Origin: an uncultured Christensenella sp.
GTDB lineage: Bacteria; Bacillota; Clostridia; Christensenellales; Borkfalkiaceae
Direction of reading: 5' to 3'
Assembly (NCBI GenBank): GCA_910578065.1
Contig: CAJTPB010000023.1
Location: forward strand, 1 to 29,573
Length of the DNA: 29,573 nt
Position 1 is the first letter of the stretch. Every line of letters begins with the position of its first letter. The position numbers and the translations under genes were made by a program. Positions 8,079-15,860 of the stretch are shown one piece after another. Under the pieces are notes generated by a model. The model ran no database searches and had not been told where the DNA came from. It was given only the letters and a program-made list of their open reading frames with translations.

Positions 8079-8445
8079 TTCCTCGTTTTTTTGCCAAGCG
8101 GCTTAAAAACCTTTCTTTGTGCAATGTTTCCCGTTTTTGCCAAGCAATATTATAAAGACCGTTAGTTTATTGCCAACTTTTTATGAAATAGCTTAATTTA
8201 ACGGCCGCGCTGCTTCTCATCTTATTACAAACAACCTTATAAAATCAAATTCCGTATTACGCCAACTTTTTATGAAATAGCTAGGTGCGCTGCTCCCCAT
8301 CTTTTGCCCAGCGACATTATAAAAAACCGTCAGCTTTCCTTAAATCAACAGGCGCGCTATTTCTCGTCTTGTTCCAACAACGTTATAATATCGCATTCCG
8401 TATTAAGCCAACTTTTTATAAAAAAATACAAAATGAAAGCGCACC
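8079..8445. repeat. Degenerate tandem array of ftsZ 3'-end copies
   Basis: This fills most of the 446-bp gap between the PNPOx-like gene and ftsZ; no gene is visible in it. About five units align to each other and to the ftsZ 3' end, which reads CTTTTTGCCAAGCAGCC on the plus strand at 8469-8485. Matching anchors are TTTTTGCCAAGC at about 8088-8099 and 8134-8145, CTTTTGCCCAGC at 8301-8312, and weaker ones near 8226 and 8373, each of the last four followed by a TTATAA-like block. The unit at 8284 begins GGTGCGC, as does the arm of the ftsZ terminator before the stop. A second block, GCCAACTTTTTATGAAATAG, occurs near 8171 and 8261, with a shortened copy near 8407. Spacing is about 46-103 bp. Confidence 0.7.
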
Positions 8446-8458
8446 CGAACGGGTGCGC
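8430..8458 (-). terminator. Hairpin terminator after ftsZ
   Basis: A near-perfect palindrome, GCGCACCCG-AA-CGGGTGCGC (8439-8458), lies 4 bp past the ftsZ stop. On the minus strand it is followed by TTTCATTTTG rather than an unbroken T run, so it may be leaky. Confidence 0.75.
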
Positions 8459-8462
8459 CTAA

Positions 8463-9680
8463 TTATTTCTTTTTGCCAAGCAGCCTTTGTACGAAAGGCG
8501 GTAAATTTTTATCCGTTACGTTGATCGGCTCGTCTTCTTCGGGTTCTTCGTAAACGGGCGGTTCGGGCTGTACGGGAGCCGCAACAGGCTGCGGTTGCGC
8601 CTGCATCGGAACTTCCGCAGGTCTTGCGGGGATCGCATACGGATTAAGCGGAACCGCAGAACGAACGGGCGCGGGGGCAGCCGAACGCGCCAACTCTTCC
8701 GCACGGAGTTTATCGCCCGAAGGAAAACCCGTTGCAATTACCGTTACTTCTACCTCGTCGCTGATATTCTCGTCAATACAAGCGCCGAAAATGATATTTG
8801 CGGAATAATCGACAACGCCGTGAATCAGCGTCGCCGCCGTTTTTACTTCGTCGAACGCCAAGTCGTTTCCGCCGACCACGTTCAAAATAACCCCCGTCGC
8901 GCCTTCGATCGACGTGTCGAGAAGGGGGCAGTTCACCGCAAGACGAACCGCTTCTACAATGCGGTTTTCGCCCTTGGCAACGCCGACGCCCATATGCGCA
9001 AGCCCTCTGTCCTTTAAAATGGTGCGCACGTCTGCAAAGTCGAGGTTGATCAAAGCGGGCGTTACGATCAAATCGGCAATACCGCGAATCCCCTGCTTTA
9101 ACACCTCGTCCGCAACGCGGAGCGCCTCTTTCATGGGCGTATTGCGGGGAACGACTTCCCCTATTTTTTCGTTGGGAATTACGATAAGCGTATCGACAAA
9201 CTTACGCAGGTTGTCCAACCCTTTCATAGTGTTGTCCATTCTGCGCTTGCCCTCGAACTCGAACGGTTCGGTAACGACAGCAACCGTTAAAATTTTTAAA
9301 TCTTTTGCGATTTTCGCAATTACGGGAGCCGCGCCCGTGCCCGTGCCGCCCCCCATGCCGGCGGTAATAAACAACAAATCCGTCTTTTCGATGGCGCGCA
9401 TCAAATCTTCTTTGCTTTCTTCCGCGGCGGCTCTGCCCACTTCGGGGTCGGCACCCGCGCCCAGACCTTTGGTAAGCTGTACGCCGATCTGAATTTTTTG
9501 ATTCGCCAAACTCTGCGCCAAAACTTGCGCATCGGTATTCACCGCGATGTAGTCTGCGCTCTTGATTCCCGCTTCGATCATTCTGTTGACGGCGTTGTTT
9601 CCCGCGCCGCCTACGCCGATCACTTTGATTCTCGCTTTCCCCGAAAACTCCTGCGCTTCGGGCACATTCTCTCCGAACAT
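8463..9680 (-). CDS. ftsZ: Cell division GTPase FtsZ
   Basis: 405 residues. This tubulin homologue polymerises into the Z-ring and organises septal wall synthesis. The GTP-binding signature GGGTGTG is at residues 110-116, after an N-terminal IGVGGAGNNAVNRM (21-34), and the T7-loop region ALINLDFADV supplies the catalytic Asp. A proline- and alanine-rich linker (about 330-385) leads to the conserved C-terminal peptide DKNLPPFVQRLLGKKK, which in other bacteria binds FtsA and SepF. The ribosome site GGAGGT is formed by the last codons and stop of ftsA, 6 bp upstream, so translation is probably coupled. No sepF or ylm genes follow; instead there is a hairpin and the 3'-end repeat array. Confidence 0.98.
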   Translation of the reverse strand: MFGENVPEAQEFSGKARIKVIGVGGAGNNAVNRMIEAGIKSADYIAVNTDAQVLAQSLANQKIQIGVQLTKGLGAGADPEVGRAAAEESKEDLMRAIEKTDLLFITAGMGGGTGTGAAPVIAKIAKDLKILTVAVVTEPFEFEGKRRMDNTMKGLDNLRKFVDTLIVIPNEKIGEVVPRNTPMKEALRVADEVLKQGIRGIADLIVTPALINLDFADVRTILKDRGLAHMGVGVAKGENRIVEAVRLAVNCPLLDTSIEGATGVILNVVGGNDLAFDEVKTAATLIHGVVDYSANIIFGACIDENISDEVEVTVIATGFPSGDKLRAEELARSAAPAPVRSAVPLNPYAIPARPAEVPMQAQPQPVAAPVQPEPPVYEEPEEDEPINVTDKNLPPFVQRLLGKKK

Positions 9681-9686
9681 AATTGA

Positions 9687-10838
9687 TTAACCTCCGAATC
9701 CGTTTAATATCCGATAGAGCAAACCGCGTTTGCGGTTGTCTTCGTAAGCCGTGTCCGCAAGCGCAATGCGCGAACTGACCGACGGTTTATTGTAATAAGG
9801 CAAATCGGGCGCGACCTGCTCGCACACGCGATTTAACCGCTTGCTTACGTGTTCCAACGCGCCGCGGATATCGCATATCCCCTCGCCCGTAACGTAAAGC
9901 GGTTTATTGTCCAACTCTTTTCCCGCGCATTCTTCCAAAAATACGCTTACCTGCTCGCAAATATCGTCTAACCCCGCGCGCACTTCTTCGACAAACGCGT
10001 CGAACGGGATTTCGTAAGCAATGCCTTGATATAAAAATTCCGAATCGGGCGCGCCGCCGCGGCGGAACAAATTCGCCTTGTCCAATAGAGCTACCGCGCC
10101 GTCATAAGGAAGCGCAAACCGCTTCATCAAGCGCACGGCGATTTGTCCTTTTCCCGCCCAAAACGTTTTTTGCGCGCATACGCCCCCGCCTAACATAATG
10201 CAGACGGTAGAAGAAAGATACCCCGCATCGAGGAACAAAGCCGTTTCGTCGCGCGTTTCGGAAGGGATCAAATAGGTTGCCTGCGCGTACCCCGAAGGGA
10301 GATATCGCAGCGAAATGCCCGTTCCCTTAAAAATTTCGCCCATCGTCTGCGCGAAATAGTCGCTGCAATAAAAATACGAAAGCACACCCGAAAGACTTGC
10401 GGATACAAGCCCCGTAGGATCTACCACGCGGCGATTATCCGCCGTAATAAAGATCATGCTCGAAGCGCGCATAAAGCGGTAGCCTTTTAATTCTTCCCGC
10501 CCGCTTTCGTAAAGAAGACCGATTTCCCGATCGCCGATTCTGCGCCGTTTGGGAAAGCTGACCTCGTGTTCTTTGGGGATCACTTGGGTAAACTCGCCGG
10601 GTACGCCCACGAACAGCGTTTTGATCCGTTCGCCGCAGATGCGTTCCACCGCGGCAAGCGCGCGCATGATCGCATCGCCCAGCTGCGCCGTATCGTAAAA
10701 CGCGCCGTTTTCGTACCCGAAATACGTTTCCGTTCTGTTCGCCTTTAAGACAAACGTATGATTAACGCCCCTCTCGCCGACAAGCACCGTAACTTCGGAA
10801 GAGCGAACGTCTAATACCGCTACGCTTTTGCGTCCCAT
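9687..10838 (-). CDS. ftsA: Divergent FtsA-like actin-fold division protein
   Basis: 383 residues, shorter than typical FtsA (about 420-440). FtsA tethers FtsZ to the membrane and recruits the divisome. The identification rests on position (directly before ftsZ), an actin-like layout, and the C-terminus RGLLYRILNGFGG, which fits the amphipathic membrane-targeting helix. An N-terminal phosphate-1 loop (AVLDVRSSEVTVLV, 7-20), a second phosphate loop (FLDAGYLSST) and an adenosine motif (YVTGEGICDIRG) are visible. The last departs from the usual TGGGS, and LDVRSS departs from the usual D-x-G-T/S. Nucleotide binding may therefore be weakened or altered. It has its own sigma-A promoter after a terminator, so ftsA-ftsZ form a separate transcription unit at the end of the dcw cluster. 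Confidence 0.8.
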   Translation of the reverse strand: MGRKSVAVLDVRSSEVTVLVGERGVNHTFVLKANRTETYFGYENGAFYDTAQLGDAIMRALAAVERICGERIKTLFVGVPGEFTQVIPKEHEVSFPKRRRIGDREIGLLYESGREELKGYRFMRASSMIFITADNRRVVDPTGLVSASLSGVLSYFYCSDYFAQTMGEIFKGTGISLRYLPSGYAQATYLIPSETRDETALFLDAGYLSSTVCIMLGGGVCAQKTFWAGKGQIAVRLMKRFALPYDGAVALLDKANLFRRGGAPDSEFLYQGIAYEIPFDAFVEEVRAGLDDICEQVSVFLEECAGKELDNKPLYVTGEGICDIRGALEHVSKRLNRVCEQVAPDLPYYNKPSVSSRIALADTAYEDNRKRGLLYRILNGFGG

Positions 10839-10870
10839 GTCTTTTGTTCCTTATTCGAAATTCTTTTTTT

Positions 10871-10900
10871 ATTATATCACAATGCCCGCCGAACAGTCAA
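10871..10900 (-). promoter_or_regulatory. ftsA-ftsZ promoter
   Basis: On the minus strand TTGACT (10900-10895), 18 bp and TATAAT (10876-10871), about 32 bp before the ftsA start. Together with the terminator just upstream it gives ftsA-ftsZ independent expression. Confidence 0.85.
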
Positions 10901-10942
10901 GCGATTGCACTGTTTTTTCGCAAAACGCACCTTGCGCGCAAG

Positions 10943-10976
10943 AAAAAAACGCCCTTGCTTTAAAGGCGTTTTTTAT
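10943..10976. terminator. Bidirectional-type terminator between ftsQ and ftsA
   Basis: AAAAAACGCC / GGCGTTTTTT with an 11-base loop, flanked by A and T runs. It begins about 10 bp past the ftsQ stop (minus strand) and ends the mraZ-to-ftsQ part of the cluster. Confidence 0.88.
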
Positions 10977-10984
10977 ATTCCCTT

Positions 10985-11788
10985 TCAATTATTTTCGGCA
11001 GGCACGCGCGGTTCGTAAGTAGGTTCTAAAATCTCGCCCGTCGCGCTTACGTCGAGCACGCGGATCTTGCCGAACATTCTGTCTTCGTCTTCCAACCCGA
11101 TATACTTTTGCGCCGCTTTTTCCGCCTTTTCCCCCGCCTTAACGGAAGGATTATGCAAAATCACCGTAACACCTTCCCGCGTTTGCAATTCAAACGATTC
11201 GGTGCGCACGTCCGTTTCCAACGGGCGCACGAACGCGACCGACTTTATATTCATGCGGGCGGAACCCGTTTGTGCTTCGAACGCGGAAACCGCAAGCAAG
11301 AGTTCGGCAAACCGATCGCCCTGCGCGATTTTGCCCGTTTCCGCCGTAAGGGAAAAACCTTCTAAAAGAATATTTTCCGCGCCGTCCGCCCTGTTTACGT
11401 TTTGCTCTTTTACGCCGAGATACGCCCCTTCCGAATCGTATATATCGTACTTGCCGTCTTCGCGCTTTAAGGCAAACGTTTCCCTGCGTTCGGTTACGGA
11501 AAGAACGACCGTTTGCGGAAAATCTTTTTCCGCGCTTTCCAAACGGAAAGAAGGATATTTTGCGACCGTCTGCTTGACGTCGTCTAAATTCAAAAAGGTC
11601 GTGCTTGCGCCGACGAACGAATCTAATTCTTCTTGTAACGACTTTGCTTCTTTGCGCGCTTCTTCCGAAAAAACAGAAAAATTCACTTTAACGGAAGTAA
11701 CGGAAAAAATCGCGTTCAGCCCCGCTGCGATCGCAGCGAGGAGCAACAATAACGAACAAATGCTTACGGCTATGATTCTTTTATTCAT
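10985..11788 (-). CDS. ftsQ: Cell division protein FtsQ/DivIB
   Basis: 267 residues. It is a bitopic divisome protein that works with FtsL and FtsB/DivIC at the septum. The start at 11788 (MNKRIIAVS) is preceded by GGAG and gives the expected topology; an upstream extension to 12205 in this frame overlaps murA and is spurious. A short basic N-terminus leads to one membrane segment at about 4-27, then an extracytoplasmic POTRA-like region (VTSVKVNF ... FPQTVVLSVTERRETFALKRED) and a beta-rich domain. The C-terminus (about 245-267) is short and acidic. Position after murA matches other Clostridia. Start is 23 bp after the murA stop. Confidence 0.88.
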   Translation of the reverse strand: MNKRIIAVSICSLLLLLAAIAAGLNAIFSVTSVKVNFSVFSEEARKEAKSLQEELDSFVGASTTFLNLDDVKQTVAKYPSFRLESAEKDFPQTVVLSVTERRETFALKREDGKYDIYDSEGAYLGVKEQNVNRADGAENILLEGFSLTAETGKIAQGDRFAELLLAVSAFEAQTGSARMNIKSVAFVRPLETDVRTESFELQTREGVTVILHNPSVKAGEKAEKAAQKYIGLEDEDRMFGKIRVLDVSATGEILEPTYEPRVPAENN

Positions 11789-11811
11789 CGGTGGGTATCT
11801 CCAACAAGGGG

Positions 11812-13071
11812 CTAAGATACGCGCACGCGCTTGATTTCCGCCCCCAGACTTTTCAATTTTTCCTGTAAATCGGAATATCCCCTGTCGATATGGGATAAAT
11901 CGAGCACTTCCGAAACCCCTTCCGCGCCGAGCGCCGCCAATACGAGCGCCGCGCCCCCGCGCAGATCGCCCGCCACGACGGACGCGCCGTGCAAACGCGG
12001 AACGCCGCGCACAAACGCGTTGCGCCCTTTTACCTCGATATCGGCGCCCATCTTCTGCAATTCGGGCACGTATTTGAAACGGGTTTCGAACAGATTTTCC
12101 ACCACAAGCGCGCCCCCTTCGCACGTACAGTTGAGCGCGGTGACCTGCGCCTGCAAGTCGGTGGGAAAACCGGGAAAAGGCAACGTTTCGATACGGCGGT
12201 TGCATTTCAGCCGCCCGTTGCTTTCTAACCGTATTTTATCATTTTTCGTATGTATCTTGCAACCGTTTTCGCGCAATTTATGTAAAAGCGAGCCGATATT
12301 TTCCGGTTTTACCCCGCACACTTCGATTTCGCCGCCACAAATCGCCGCCGCGATCAAAAACGTGCCCGCTTCGATGCGGTCTTTCGCGGGTTTGTAAGCG
12401 ACCCCTTTCAGCGCGCTTACCCCTTCGATTTCGATCACGTCCGTTCCCGCGCCCGAAACTTTTCCGCCCATGGCGTTTAAAAAGTTTTGCAGATCGACGA
12501 TTTCCGGCTCTTTTGCCGCGCCCTGCAAAACCGTTTTTCCTTCCGCCTTGATCGCGGCGAGCAGAATATTTTCCGTTGCGCCCACGCTGGGAAAATCGAG
12601 CAATATTTCCGCCCCGCGCAGTTTATCGCACCTGCACAATATGTAGCCGTCACGCTCGCTGATATCCACCCCCAACCGCTTTAACGCGTTTAAATGCAGA
12701 TCGATGGGTCTTAGCCCGATGTCGCACCCGCCGGGGTAAGCGATCCGCGCCCTGTGAAAACGGGTAAGAAGGGAACCCAGCATAAACACCGACGAACGAA
12801 GTTCTTTCGTCAGCGCGGAAGAGATTTTATGCGAATAGGCGTTTGCGCTGTCTATGGTGACGTCGCTGCCGTGAAAGCGCACGTCCGCGCCCAATTCCCG
12901 CAAGATCTGCGCCATGCACAGCGCGTCGCTGATGGCGGGCGTGTCGCGTATGGTCACGGGCTGTTCGGTTAAAATGGACGCGGCAAAAAGCGGAAGAACG
13001 GCGTTTTTCGCCGACTGCATGCGCACGCTGCCGAACAAACGCCTTCCTCCGTCTATCATATATTTATCCAT
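11812..13071 (-). CDS. murA: UDP-N-acetylglucosamine 1-carboxyvinyltransferase
   Basis: 419 residues, normal MurA length. It transfers enolpyruvate from PEP to UDP-GlcNAc, the first committed step of peptidoglycan synthesis in the cytoplasm. The catalytic loop GGCDIG is at residues 114-119, with the active-site Cys at 116, which fosfomycin alkylates in the family. LRPIDLHL follows. The N-terminal Lys-Asn pair (SAKNAVLP, 20-27) is conserved. The start has AAGGAG upstream. It follows ftsW by 237 bp, an unusually large gap for this cluster, which contains a partial ftsW copy and possibly a murA promoter. In many Clostridia murG lies at this point; it is missing here. Confidence 0.96.
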   Translation of the reverse strand: MDKYMIDGGRRLFGSVRMQSAKNAVLPLFAASILTEQPVTIRDTPAISDALCMAQILRELGADVRFHGSDVTIDSANAYSHKISSALTKELRSSVFMLGSLLTRFHRARIAYPGGCDIGLRPIDLHLNALKRLGVDISERDGYILCRCDKLRGAEILLDFPSVGATENILLAAIKAEGKTVLQGAAKEPEIVDLQNFLNAMGGKVSGAGTDVIEIEGVSALKGVAYKPAKDRIEAGTFLIAAAICGGEIEVCGVKPENIGSLLHKLRENGCKIHTKNDKIRLESNGRLKCNRRIETLPFPGFPTDLQAQVTALNCTCEGGALVVENLFETRFKYVPELQKMGADIEVKGRNAFVRGVPRLHGASVVAGDLRGGAALVLAALGAEGVSEVLDLSHIDRGYSDLQEKLKSLGAEIKRVRVS

Positions 13072-13093
13072 AAGTCTACTCCTTATACTCGGT

Positions 13094-13102
13094 AGTATAA
13101 CA
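13094..13102 (-). promoter_or_regulatory. Possible extended -10 promoter for murA
   Basis: On the minus strand TG-T-TATACT is an extended -10 box 23 bp before the murA start. No recognisable -35 lies at 16-18 bp. It would let murA-ftsQ be transcribed independently of the upstream genes, after the repeat-containing gap. Confidence 0.4.
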
Positions 13103-13190
13103 GTATATCTTATGAAAGTTTCCCCGCCGTTGTGCCTTATGAGACCGGAGCGCCTGTCCGGACGAAATGCGCTTGCCGCATAAGCGCCTT

Positions 13191-13265
13191 ACAAGCCCCC
13201 TGCCCGCCATGGTAACTATAAGCGAGGTATTGCCCGCGCTGATCAAAGGCAGAGGCAGCCCCGTG
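13191..13265 (-). pseudogene. Partial second copy of the ftsW 3' end
   Basis: 75 bp match 13340-13414 inside ftsW with five mismatches by eye and no gaps, an offset of 149 bp. The copied part encodes the TGLPLPLISAGNTSLIVTMAG segment. It then diverges within the last codons of the real gene, reading MAGRGLVRR instead of MAGMGLVYN. It has no start codon and no ribosome site, so it is a dead fragment lying downstream of ftsW in the murA gap. Its low divergence suggests a recent event. Confidence 0.9.
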
Positions 13266-13308
13266 AAGATATGAATATGATAGTTTCAGTATCCGTAAGC
13301 GTATAAAT

Positions 13309-14430
13309 TTATTCTTTATTATGCCTCGAAACGTTATATACAAGCCCCATGCCCGCCATGGTTACGATAAGCGAGGTATTGCCCGCGCTGATCAAAGGCA
13401 AAGGCAACCCCGTGGGCGGAATACTTCCGCTGACGACGAGCGCGTTTAAAGCGGACTGTATGGCAAACACCAGCGTAATGCCCGAAACGAGCAGATAGCC
13501 GTACAAATTATCGCACTTGCCCGCAATGCGAAATCCCCGCCAAACGATAAACCCGATCGCGCTGAACAACAGCAGAACGCCGAAAAAGCCTGTTTCTTCC
13601 CCGATGACGGAAAGAATAAAGTCGCTTTCGGAAAAGGGCAAAAAGCGGTATTTCTGGCGGGAACGGAATAATCCCGTGCCGAAAAAATTTCCGTTCCCCA
13701 AGGCGTACAGCGATTGGATCAACTGATACCCTTCCTCTTTGGGTGAAGCCCACGGGTTTAAAAATGCGCTTAAACGGTTTAAGCGGTAAGGCTCGGCGAT
13801 AATGAGCGCGGGCACCAAAAAGAGCACGGGAACGCAGATCGCGGCAAGGTTTTTCCAACTTGTGCCCGAAAGGAAGATCATTCCGATCATCAGTGCGCCC
13901 ACGCACATGGTTACGGACATGTTCGGTTCTAACATAATAAGCACGCAAATTCCGCAGCCCGCGCCGAGTACGGGCAGAATACCGCGAAAGGTGCGCATGC
14001 GCGCGGGGTTTTTCGCCGCGTACGCCGCCGTAAACAGCACGAACGCGTACTTTGCAATCTCCGAAGGCTGAACGGTAAACGAGCCGAACCCGATCCAACG
14101 GGTAGCGCCGTAATTGCTTTTCCCCACCCCGGGAACGAATACGAGCGCAAGCAGAACAAGGGAAAGCGCAAGCGCGGGAATCCCCCACTTTTTCAGCTTG
14201 CGGTAATCGATAAAGGCGATCGCCGCCATGGCGGCAAGCCCCAGCACAAAGCCGATCACCTGTTTGCGGAAGAAAAAGAATTCGTCGCCGTACTGCACTT
14301 CCGCATTGTAACGGCTTGCGGAATACACGCACACGAGCCCGTACGCCGCCAACAGGATAACCGAAACGAGGAAGAGAATATCTCCCTTCCCCGTGCTTTT
14401 CCCCTCGTTATTCTTCCGCAGCGTTTTCAC
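13309..14430 (-). CDS. ftsW: SEDS-family septal glycosyltransferase FtsW/SpoVE
   Basis: 373 residues, about ten membrane segments. It polymerises lipid II glycan strands together with the class B PBP of the same cluster. It starts with GTG (14430), inside the murD 3' end, with GGAGGA just upstream; the overlap of 23 bp implies coupling. The SEDS hallmarks include FSESDFILSVIGEE, whose Asp is the proposed catalytic residue, and the late motif TGLPLPLISAGNTSL, where many FtsW proteins have PFxSYGGSS. Whether it serves vegetative division or sporulation cannot be decided from this window. Its last 75-odd bases are duplicated downstream. Confidence 0.95.
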   Translation of the reverse strand: MKTLRKNNEGKSTGKGDILFLVSVILLAAYGLVCVYSASRYNAEVQYGDEFFFFRKQVIGFVLGLAAMAAIAFIDYRKLKKWGIPALALSLVLLALVFVPGVGKSNYGATRWIGFGSFTVQPSEIAKYAFVLFTAAYAAKNPARMRTFRGILPVLGAGCGICVLIMLEPNMSVTMCVGALMIGMIFLSGTSWKNLAAICVPVLFLVPALIIAEPYRLNRLSAFLNPWASPKEEGYQLIQSLYALGNGNFFGTGLFRSRQKYRFLPFSESDFILSVIGEETGFFGVLLLFSAIGFIVWRGFRIAGKCDNLYGYLLVSGITLVFAIQSALNALVVSGSIPPTGLPLPLISAGNTSLIVTMAGMGLVYNVSRHNKE

Positions 14431-15820
14431 CGAAATCCTCCGCTTCTTGCGTTTGCTCTGTATTCGAAGGCTCGCCCGCCCCGAACGAAGCGACTAATTC
14501 CGAAAACCGTTCCCCCCGCTCTTCGTAATTGCGGAAGCTATCGAAACTCGCGGACGCGGGGCTTAACAGCACGTTTTGCCCCCGCTTCGCCGTAAGATAA
14601 GCGACTTTTACCGCAAGATCGAAAGGGCGGCACAGCGTTACCGAAGCATACCCCTTTTTCAGCGCGGCGTTTAAAATGCGGAACGCGTTTTCCCCGTAAA
14701 GCACGGTATGTACGACGGAAGAATTTCTGATCGCTTCGAACAGCGGTTCGTATGCGTACCCCTTATCTTTCCCGCCCAAAAGCAGTACCGTTTCCCCCTT
14801 TACGCTTCCGATCGCCTTGATTGCGGAATCGACGTTCGTCGCCTTGCTGTCGTCGATAAACGTAATGCCGTTTACTTCGCCCGCCTTTTGCAAGCGGTGC
14901 GCCACCCCGCGGAACTGCGTAAGCGCCCTTACGATTGCGCGCGTATCCGCCCCCATCAACTTGCACGCGCAGATCGCCGCAAGCGCGTTCGCCGTATTGT
15001 GCGCGCCTTGCAGGGGCAATTCCGATTCGGCTAAAATCTTTTCCCCGTTATAGCACAGCGCGCCTTCCGAAAGATATCCGCCGTCTACCCGCTCTTTCAA
15101 CGAAAACCAAACGACGTTCGCCTTCGTCTTTTCCGCAAACGCGCGTACCACGGGATCGTCGTAGTTGAGCACTGCGTACTCGCTTTCGCCGCTGTTTCGC
15201 AACAGACGTTCTTTTAAATACACATAGTTTTCCATGTTGTAATGGCGGTTCAAATGATCTTCCGTAATATTCAGCACCACCGCGACGTGCGGGCGGAGAG
15301 AATACAGCGTTTCCAACTGAAAGGAAGAAATTTCCGCAACGGCGATCCCGTCTTCGCCCAACGCTTCCGCGCAGGAAGAAAGGGGCTTGCCGATATTGCC
15401 GCAAGCGAGCGCGCGTTTGCCCGCTTCTTGCAAAATACCCTCGATCATGGTGACGGTCGTCGTTTTGCCGTTCGTACCCGTTACCGCAACTACGGGACAG
15501 CGCACGGCGAGCGCGCCGAGCTCCGTTTCGCCGATAATGCGCTTGCCCGCGCGGCGGAAGGAAACGGGCAGCGGATGATCGACGGGTATACCGGGGCTTA
15601 GCACCAGAACGTCGCAGCGGGCGGTGCAATCGGATAAATCCTCTTTATGTACGATTTTCGCCCCCTTGCGTTCGAGGGCGGCGGCGTTTTCCGCAACCGC
15701 GCCTTCCTCTACGTCGTCGTAAACGAAAACCTTTGCTCCGCGCCCGAGCAGATATTCCGACGCGGACACCCCCGAACGGGATAACCCCGCAACGAGAAAA
15801 CTCTGTCTTGAAAAAAGCAT
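14408..15820 (-). CDS. murD: UDP-N-acetylmuramoylalanine-D-glutamate ligase
   Basis: 470 residues. This ATP-dependent Mur ligase adds D-glutamate to UDP-MurNAc-L-Ala. The Mur ligase P-loop TGTNGKTT is at about residues 110-117, followed by the NITEDHLNRH motif and FIDDSKATN. The start at 15820 was chosen because AAAGGAG lies 7 bp upstream; the frame continues to 15868 without a good site. The C-terminus carries an acidic tail of about 20 residues (EPSNTEQTQEAEDFGENAAEE region) beyond the usual end, part of which overlaps the ftsW start. D-glutamate comes from MurI, encoded nearby at 22392-23243. Confidence 0.96.
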   Translation of the reverse strand: MLFSRQSFLVAGLSRSGVSASEYLLGRGAKVFVYDDVEEGAVAENAAALERKGAKIVHKEDLSDCTARCDVLVLSPGIPVDHPLPVSFRRAGKRIIGETELGALAVRCPVVAVTGTNGKTTTVTMIEGILQEAGKRALACGNIGKPLSSCAEALGEDGIAVAEISSFQLETLYSLRPHVAVVLNITEDHLNRHYNMENYVYLKERLLRNSGESEYAVLNYDDPVVRAFAEKTKANVVWFSLKERVDGGYLSEGALCYNGEKILAESELPLQGAHNTANALAAICACKLMGADTRAIVRALTQFRGVAHRLQKAGEVNGITFIDDSKATNVDSAIKAIGSVKGETVLLLGGKDKGYAYEPLFEAIRNSSVVHTVLYGENAFRILNAALKKGYASVTLCRPFDLAVKVAYLTAKRGQNVLLSPASASFDSFRNYEERGERFSELVASFGAGEPSNTEQTQEAEDFGENAAEE

Positions 15821-15860
15821 ATCTTCTCCTTTTTCCCGACGGAATTGCTTCCCGCGGGAA

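Noticed and set aside
8079..8445. CRISPR array in the repeat-rich gap left of ftsZ.
   Set aside because: Repeats are degenerate, spacing is irregular (46-103 bp), there are no unique spacers and no cas genes; the units align to the ftsZ 3' end.
10985..12205. Long 406-residue frame for ftsQ.
   Set aside because: The first 139 codons overlap murA on the same strand and are arginine/glycine-rich shadow sequence; the ribosome site and membrane helix support a start at 11788.
13137..13343. A 68-residue minus-strand open frame between murA and ftsW.
   Set aside because: It is in a different frame from the ftsW fragment it overlaps, has no ribosome site, and arises from the duplicated DNA.
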